NCBI GenBank assembly: GCA_002388885.1
Contig: DGNI01000188.1
Location: 205 to 13,036, forward strand
Source of the DNA: Parvularculaceae bacterium UBA4496
GTDB taxonomy: Bacteria; Pseudomonadota; Alphaproteobacteria; Caulobacterales; Parvularculaceae
Reading direction: 5' to 3'
Length of the DNA: 12,832 bases
Shown: piece by piece, positions 9,079-12,832 of the stretch
Layout: every line of letters starts with the position of its first letter
Position numbering within the stretch: the first letter of the stretch is position 1
Position numbers and translations under genes: made by a program
Notes under the pieces: model-generated
The model's database searches: none
What the model was told of the DNA's origin: nothing
What the model saw: only the letters and a program-made list of their open reading frames with translations

Positions 9079-9414
9079 ATGACTATCAAAACCGTCACCG
9101 ACACCAGCTTTTCCGCCGATGTTCTTGAATCCGGCGATACCGTCCTCATTGATTTCTGGGCTGAATGGTGCGGGCCGTGCAAGCAGATCGCCCCGGCGCT
9201 TGAAGAAATCGCCACCGAATACGAAGGCAAGATCACGATCGCCAAAGTGAACATCGACGAGAATCCGGAAACTCCTGGCAAATATGGGGTGCGCGGCATC
9301 CCGACGCTGATGATTTTTTCCGGTGGCGAGCATGTGGCGACGCGCGTCGGCGCCGCGCCGAAGAGCGCGCTCGCGGCATGGGTCGACGAAGTGCTGAAAG
9401 AAGCCGCGGCCTAG
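9079..9414 (+). CDS. trxA: Thioredoxin
   Basis: This is a 111-residue cytoplasmic thioredoxin, the small dithiol carrier that reduces protein disulfides and is recharged by thioredoxin reductase. The active site is WCGPC at 30-34 (Cys31 and Cys34), with the buried Asp26 in IDFWAEW before it. The cis-proline loop is GIPT at 73-76 (Pro75), and [20 protein letters not shown] is close to the family consensus. There is no signal peptide or membrane anchor. It follows addA by 67 bases in the same direction, a neighbourhood I recall from many alphaproteobacteria, and may have its own promoter at the addA stop. It ends in TAG (9412-9414), which shares three bases with the stop of convergent folC, so no intergenic terminator is possible. 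Confidence 0.97.
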   Translation: MTIKTVTDTSFSADVLESGDTVLIDFWAEWCGPCKQIAPALEEIATEYEGKITIAKVNIDENPETPGKYGVRGIPTLMIFSGGEHVATRVGAAPKSALAAWVDEVLKEAAA

Positions 9415-10709
9415 GCGTTATCCCTTAAAATTTCTCCGGCAAGATAAAGCGAGCCGCTGATGAGGAATCTTGGCGGCTCGTTTGCATCTGCGCATGCCGC
9501 ACCGAATGCGGTTTCGACGGTGTCGAAACTTTCAGCGTTCAGTCTCGCCTTTGTTGCTGCTTTGCAAACGTCTTCAGGCTTCATCACCCCATCATGGTCC
9601 GCCGCGACGCAGTAAACTTTTTTTGCAAGCCCGCCGAATGGCGTGAAGTAACCAACGGCGTCCTTATTCGCTTGCATACCGGAAATCATCAGAAGCGGTT
9701 TTGAATGACGCGATTCCATATCCGCCATGGCGCGCGCGACGGCGCGTCCGGCATGGGGGTTGTGGCCGCCATCGAGCCAGATTTCGGGCTCTTCGCCAAG
9801 GCGTTCGCGCACAAGTTCAATGATCGGCCCCATCGTCAGCCGTTGCAGCCGCGCGGGCCAGCGGGCGTTCTCCAACCCCCTTGAGATGACGGCGTCTTCG
9901 AGGTTCAGTCCGGCAGCGCGAATGGCGGCGATCGCCGTACCTGCATTTTCAATCTGATGTGCGCCGGGAAGGCGGGGGAGCTTGAGATCGCAGAGGCCGT
10001 TTTCATCCTGATAAATCAGGCGCCCGTGTTCAGACCAGACATTCCATTGCTCGCCGAAAGCGAAAATTTTCGCGCCGGTCTTGCGCGCGCACTCCTGTAG
10101 CGCCGCCATCGCATCAGGTGATTGTGGGGAGATGACGGCTGGCGCGCCTCGCTTGAAAATGCCGGCCTTTTCGGCGGCAACGCCGGAAAGTTTGTCACCG
10201 AGAAACTGCTGATGATCGAGATCGACTGGCGTGACGACCGCAGCGGCGATGTCATCGAAGACATTCGTCGCATCGAGCCGCCCGCCGAGCCCGACTTCGA
10301 TCACGGCGTAGTCGGCGGGCGTTTCGGCGAACGCTAGAAGCGCCGCGCAAGTTGTTGTCTCGAAATAGGTGAGCATGTCGTCTCCCATGGCGGCGTCGGT
10401 GCGCTCAAGCGCGTCGATTAGCGCTGCGTCTTCGATTTCGTTTCCCGCGACGACAATCCGTTCGCTGAAACGCACGAGATGTGGCGAGGTATAGACGTGT
10501 ACGGAGTGTCCGGCCGCTTGAAGAATCGCGCGAATGAAGGCGACGGTCGATCCTTTACCGTTGGTGCCGGCCACATGAAAAACCGGCGGCAGTTTGCGTT
10601 GCGGATCGCTCAGGCGAGAAAGCGCCGCGCGAATACGATCCAGCGACAGGTCGATAATGACCGGTCGCCGGTTCGCAATCGCTGCAAGAACCGATTCAAT
10701 ATCGCTCAA
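9411..10709 (-). CDS. folC: Bifunctional folylpolyglutamate synthase / dihydrofolate synthase
   Basis: FolC joins glutamate to dihydropteroate and then extends the polyglutamate tail of folates in the cytoplasm. The 432-residue protein carries the Mur-ligase-like ATP site AGTNGKGST (47-55), [13 protein letters not shown] (73-85), [13 protein letters not shown] (115-127), [12 protein letters not shown] (138-149), HQQFLG (166-171), AEKAGIFK (179-186), NARWPARLQ (281-289) and LDGGHNP (312-318, where DGAHNP is commoner). It ends with [12 protein letters not shown]. The start is a TTG at 10707-10709, supported by AGGAAG eight bases upstream and by the N-terminal sequence. No in-frame ATG or GTG lies between it and the accD stop, 36 bases upstream in the same frame. 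It is the last gene of a trpA-accD-folC run and converges on trxA with overlapping TAG stops. Confidence 0.95.
   Translation of the reverse strand: MSDIESVLAAIANRRPVIIDLSLDRIRAALSRLSDPQRKLPPVFHVAGTNGKGSTVAFIRAILQAAGHSVHVYTSPHLVRFSERIVVAGNEIEDAALIDALERTDAAMGDDMLTYFETTTCAALLAFAETPADYAVIEVGLGGRLDATNVFDDIAAAVVTPVDLDHQQFLGDKLSGVAAEKAGIFKRGAPAVISPQSPDAMAALQECARKTGAKIFAFGEQWNVWSEHGRLIYQDENGLCDLKLPRLPGAHQIENAGTAIAAIRAAGLNLEDAVISRGLENARWPARLQRLTMGPIIELVRERLGEEPEIWLDGGHNPHAGRAVARAMADMESRHSKPLLMISGMQANKDAVGYFTPFGGLAKKVYCVAADHDGVMKPEDVCKAATKARLNAESFDTVETAFGAACADANEPPRFLISGSLYLAGEILRDNA
9447..9483. terminator. Inverted repeat inside the 3' end of folC, possible terminator of trxA
   Basis: CGAGCCGC (9450-9457) and GCGGCTCG (9473-9480) are perfect complements around a 15-base loop. 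One G-T wobble and two A-T pairs extend the stem to 9447-9457 and 9473-9483, and a three-base T run forms its end on the plus strand. It lies about 35 bases past the trxA stop, where a terminator would be expected since the genes leave no space between them. The T tract is short, and the DNA also encodes the conserved ISGSLYLAG end of FolC, so chance is a real alternative. Confidence 0.35.
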
Positions 10710-10717
10710 AGCGGGTG

Positions 10718-10723
10718 CTTCCT
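10718..10723 (-). promoter_or_regulatory. Ribosome binding site that fixes the TTG start of folC
   Basis: On the minus strand AGGAAG stands eight bases before TTG at 10709-10707. The spacing and purine content are near ideal, and there is no ATG or GTG in frame nearby, so this site is the main evidence for initiation at the rare TTG codon. Confidence 0.7.
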
Positions 10724-10745
10724 GAATTATCGACTGGAGCGGAAA

Positions 10746-11720
10746 TTACTCGGCGGCTTTATCGAGCTTTGGCTGAGTTTTGGAAACTGTTTTTTTTGGC
10801 TTTTCGAATTTCGTCACCGCCGCTGGTTTTTCAATCTGTGCGGGCGTCGCTGCGACGGGTGCGGCCTGCCGGCGTTCCTTGATCAACACGCGGATAAGCC
10901 GCGACAGGGTTTCACGCATGTCGGTGCGGCGCACGACCATATCGACCATGCCTTTTTCCTCTAGGAATTCCGCGCGCTGGAAACCTTCAGGGAGTTTTTC
11001 TCGAATGGTCTGTTCGATGACGCGCGGGCCGGCAAAACAAATAAGCGCGCCGGGCTCGGCCAGATTGACGTCGCCTAGCATGGCGTAAGAGGCGGTGACG
11101 CCGCCGGTTGTCGGATTGGTCAGGACAACGATGTAGGGAAGGCCCGCTTCCTTCACCATCTGCACGGCGATGGTGGTGCGCGGCATTTGCATCAAAGATA
11201 AAATACCTTCCTGCATGCGGGCGCCGCCTGACGCGGCGAAAACAATCAGCGGCGCCTTGCGGGCGATCGCCTCTTCGGCGGCCTTGATCATGGCTTCGCC
11301 GAGCGCCATGCCCATAGAGCCGCCCATGAATTTGAAATTCTGTACAGTCGCGACGACGCCCGCGCCGTCAATTGTTCCGTATGCGGCGAGCATAGCGTCC
11401 TGCTGGCCCGTCTTGCGGCGGTTTTCCTTCAGCCGGTCCGTGTAGCGCTTTTCATCGCGGAACTTCAACGGATCCGTAACCGGTTCCGGCAGCTCGATTT
11501 CTTCATAGGCGCCATTATCGAATATCAGCTTCAGGCGCTCTTCAGGCCCGATGGCGAGGTGATGGTCGCAAGACGGGCACACCTGATGTGCGGCGTCGAG
11601 GTCGCGCTGGAAAATCATTTCTCCGCAACCGCCGCATTTGGTCCACAGCGTGTCGGAGCCGTCGTCCTTGCGATTGAAGATGTTTTTAATGCCCGGAGGA
11701 ATGTTCGACAGCCAACTCAT
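10746..11720 (-). CDS. accD: Acetyl-CoA carboxylase carboxyltransferase subunit beta
   Basis: AccD with AccA forms the carboxyltransferase that makes malonyl-CoA, the committed step of fatty acid synthesis. The 324-residue protein has the N-terminal zinc ribbon with Cys29, Cys32, Cys48 and Cys51 (TKCGGCGEM and QVCPSCDHH). The crotonase-fold core follows: [14 protein letters not shown] (129-142), [12 protein letters not shown] (161-172), MQMPRT (177-182), [18 protein letters not shown] (200-217) and [17 protein letters not shown] (222-238). After about residue 284 comes a roughly 40-residue tail rich in Ala, Pro and Lys that looks disordered and is longer than in E. coli-type AccD as I recall it. 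The minus-strand ATG at 11720 has GAGTGG close upstream. trpA ends 51 bases before it and folC starts 36 bases after it, a spacing consistent with one transcript. accD beside folC is common in bacteria. Confidence 0.97.
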   Translation of the reverse strand: MSWLSNIPPGIKNIFNRKDDGSDTLWTKCGGCGEMIFQRDLDAAHQVCPSCDHHLAIGPEERLKLIFDNGAYEEIELPEPVTDPLKFRDEKRYTDRLKENRRKTGQQDAMLAAYGTIDGAGVVATVQNFKFMGGSMGMALGEAMIKAAEEAIARKAPLIVFAASGGARMQEGILSLMQMPRTTIAVQMVKEAGLPYIVVLTNPTTGGVTASYAMLGDVNLAEPGALICFAGPRVIEQTIREKLPEGFQRAEFLEEKGMVDMVVRRTDMRETLSRLIRVLIKERRQAAPVAATPAQIEKPAAVTKFEKPKKTVSKTQPKLDKAAE

Positions 11721-11771
11721 GTCCCACTCGCGTCTTTCACTTTGATCATGCGGTTATGCTGGCGTCACGCC

Positions 11772-12614
11772 TTAAGCGTTGCGTGCGGCGCGGATCGCCC
11801 CCGAAATATCCCGCGCCAGCCTCAAGACCGCGTTAACGCCATTATCTGCCTCTGCGGCTTCCGCTTCAAGGCCCGGATTTCCATAAGATTTCGCCCCCAG
11901 ATCGACCAGAGCGGAGCCGACCACGACGGCATCAGCGAATTTGGCGAATTCTCGCGCCTTTTCAGCCGTTTTGATCCCGAAACCGACGGCTACGGGCAAG
12001 CCCGACGCCGCCTTGATGCGCGAAAGGGCGGCTTTGACGGCGGTCATGTCGCCGCTGGCCTTGCCGGTAATTCCGGCGACTGAGACGTAATACACGAAAC
12101 CTGACGTATTCTTGATGACCGCAGGCAAGCGCGCGTCATCGGTGGTCGGGGTCGTGAGGCGGATAAAATCGATGTTTTGCGCCTTCGCCGGGATGCAGAG
12201 TTCGGCGTCCTCCTCTGCGGGCAGGTCCACAATGATAAGGCCGTCAACGCCGGCGTCGCTGGCGTCGCGGATGAATTTCTCCGGCCCGTAAGCGTAGAAA
12301 GGGTTGTAATAGCCCATCAGCACGACTGGCGTTTCATCGTCCTCGTTACGAAACGAGTGAACCATCTCAAGGGTTTTGGCGAGGGTTTGCCCGGATTTAA
12401 GCGAGCGCAACGCCGCCGCCTGAATGGTGGGCCCGTCCGCCATGGGATCGGTAAAAGGAACGCCAAGCTCGATGATGTCCGCCCCGGCGCCTGGCAGTTG
12501 TTTCATCAGTTTCAGCGAAGTCTCGAAATCGGGATCGCCGCCCATGATATAGGGAATGAACGCGGCGCGATTTTCCGCGTTCAGCCGATCGAAAAGAGGT
12601 TTGATGCGCGACAT
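11772..12614 (-). CDS. trpA: Tryptophan synthase alpha chain
   Basis: TrpA cleaves indole-3-glycerol phosphate and channels indole to TrpB in the last steps of tryptophan synthesis. Taking the ATG at 12612-12614, the product is 280 residues, a TIM barrel with the catalytic pair Glu49 and Asp60 in [27 protein letters not shown] (101-110), VDLPAEE (129-135), [10 protein letters not shown] (154-163), [11 protein letters not shown] (178-188) and the phosphate-binding GFGIKTAE (211-218). An in-frame TTG at 12671 would add 19 residues and has GAAGG upstream. The ATG start gives [11 protein letters not shown], typical of the family, but lacks a clear Shine-Dalgarno sequence. It is the first gene of trpA-accD-folC. 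No trpB precedes it; divergent yidD does. An 11-base palindrome (GGCGTGACGCC on this strand, 11761-11771) directly follows the stop but has no T tract. Confidence 0.95.
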   Translation of the reverse strand: MSRIKPLFDRLNAENRAAFIPYIMGGDPDFETSLKLMKQLPGAGADIIELGVPFTDPMADGPTIQAAALRSLKSGQTLAKTLEMVHSFRNEDDETPVVLMGYYNPFYAYGPEKFIRDASDAGVDGLIIVDLPAEEDAELCIPAKAQNIDFIRLTTPTTDDARLPAVIKNTSGFVYYVSVAGITGKASGDMTAVKAALSRIKAASGLPVAVGFGIKTAEKAREFAKFADAVVVGSALVDLGAKSYGNPGLEAEAAEADNGVNAVLRLARDISGAIRAARNA

Positions 12615-12643
12615 GTGCTTTTTCGGGCGAATTCGAAGCGGCT

Positions 12644-12671
12644 TGCCTAGCGCGCTGGCCGTGGATTGCAA
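12644..12671 (-). promoter_or_regulatory. Weak candidate promoter for trpA-accD-folC
   Basis: In the 78 bases between trpA and yidD, the minus strand carries TTGCAA (12671-12666) and TAGGCA (12649-12644) at 16-base spacing. The -35 is fair and the -10 poor. A transcript from here would start about 23 bases before the trpA ATG and would rule out the upstream TTG start. No tryptophan-rich leader peptide or attenuator hairpin is visible in the short leader. Confidence 0.22.
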
Positions 12672-12692
12672 GCGCCTACGGGCCTTCGGCTG

Positions 12693-12832
12693 ATGGGGTC
12701 ATCATCCTCAGGGCTGTCGGGGCGCGTGATTATCGGTGCGATCTGGCTCTACCGGCGCAGCCTGTCGCCGGTGCTTTATGCGCTCGGCGTGCGTTGCCGC
12801 CATTCGCCGAGCTGTTCGCAATATGCGGCGGA
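12693..12832 (+). CDS. yidD: Membrane protein insertion efficiency factor YidD (5' part only, truncated by window edge)
   Basis: YidD is a small membrane-associated protein that helps YidC insert inner-membrane proteins. Forty-six codons are visible before the right edge. After a short Ser/Gly-rich start, [20 protein letters not shown] (11-30) gives the amphipathic helix and the LSP turn of the family. [13 protein letters not shown] (34-46) is the hallmark motif, with Cys35 and Cys41. The ATG at 12693 is the best start; an in-frame TTG at 12666 is a weaker option, and a stop (TAG at 12648) closes the frame above it. No clear ribosome binding site is seen. The gene is divergent from trpA. In many bacteria yidD lies beside rnpA and yidC, which could lie off the right edge or elsewhere. 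Confidence 0.9.
   Translation, partial: MGSSSSGLSGRVIIGAIWLYRRSLSPVLYALGVRCRHSPSCSQYAA

Noticed and set aside
11761..11771. GGCGTCACGCC palindrome just after trpA
   Set aside because: It is too short, with no T tract, to be a terminator or a supported operator; it is noted in the trpA entry only.

Overview
This window reads as an ordinary core-genome segment of an alphaproteobacterium. The GC content is moderately high by eye. AddA and AddB are of the alphaproteobacterial type, and the gene run tsaE-amgK-murU-addB-addA-trxA, followed by convergent folC-accD-trpA, is an arrangement I recall from that class. I cannot place it lower with confidence; Caulobacterales-, Hyphomonadaceae- or Parvularculales-like lineages are guesses. 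No tRNA, rRNA, CRISPR array, insertion sequence, phage gene or attachment site is visible, and no gap without a gene exceeds about 100 bases.

Left edge (1-269): the 5' part of a [2Fe-2S] ferredoxin gene runs leftward off the window. A divergent intergenic region of about 100 bases separates it from the rightward genes.

Centre (270-9414, plus strand): tsaE (tRNA t6A ATPase), amgK and murU (MurNAc salvage into UDP-MurNAc), addB and addA (helicase-nuclease for double-strand-break repair), then trxA (thioredoxin). amgK/murU, murU/addB and addB/addA each overlap by a four-base ATGA, so translation is probably coupled across peptidoglycan recycling and recombination genes. trxA follows after 67 bases and has a possible promoter of its own.

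Right part (9411-12614, minus strand): trpA, accD and folC run leftward in transcription order trpA-accD-folC, and folC ends tail-to-tail with trxA so tightly that both TAG stops share one CTAG. A yidD gene (membrane protein insertion factor) starts divergently from trpA and runs off the right edge, in the place where trpB is often found.

I found no convincing novel system. The points most worth a look are the chain of translational overlaps, the shared stop codons of trxA and folC with an inverted repeat just inside folC, trpA next to yidD rather than trpB, and an AddB with neither a Walker A motif nor the cysteines for an iron-sulfur cluster.
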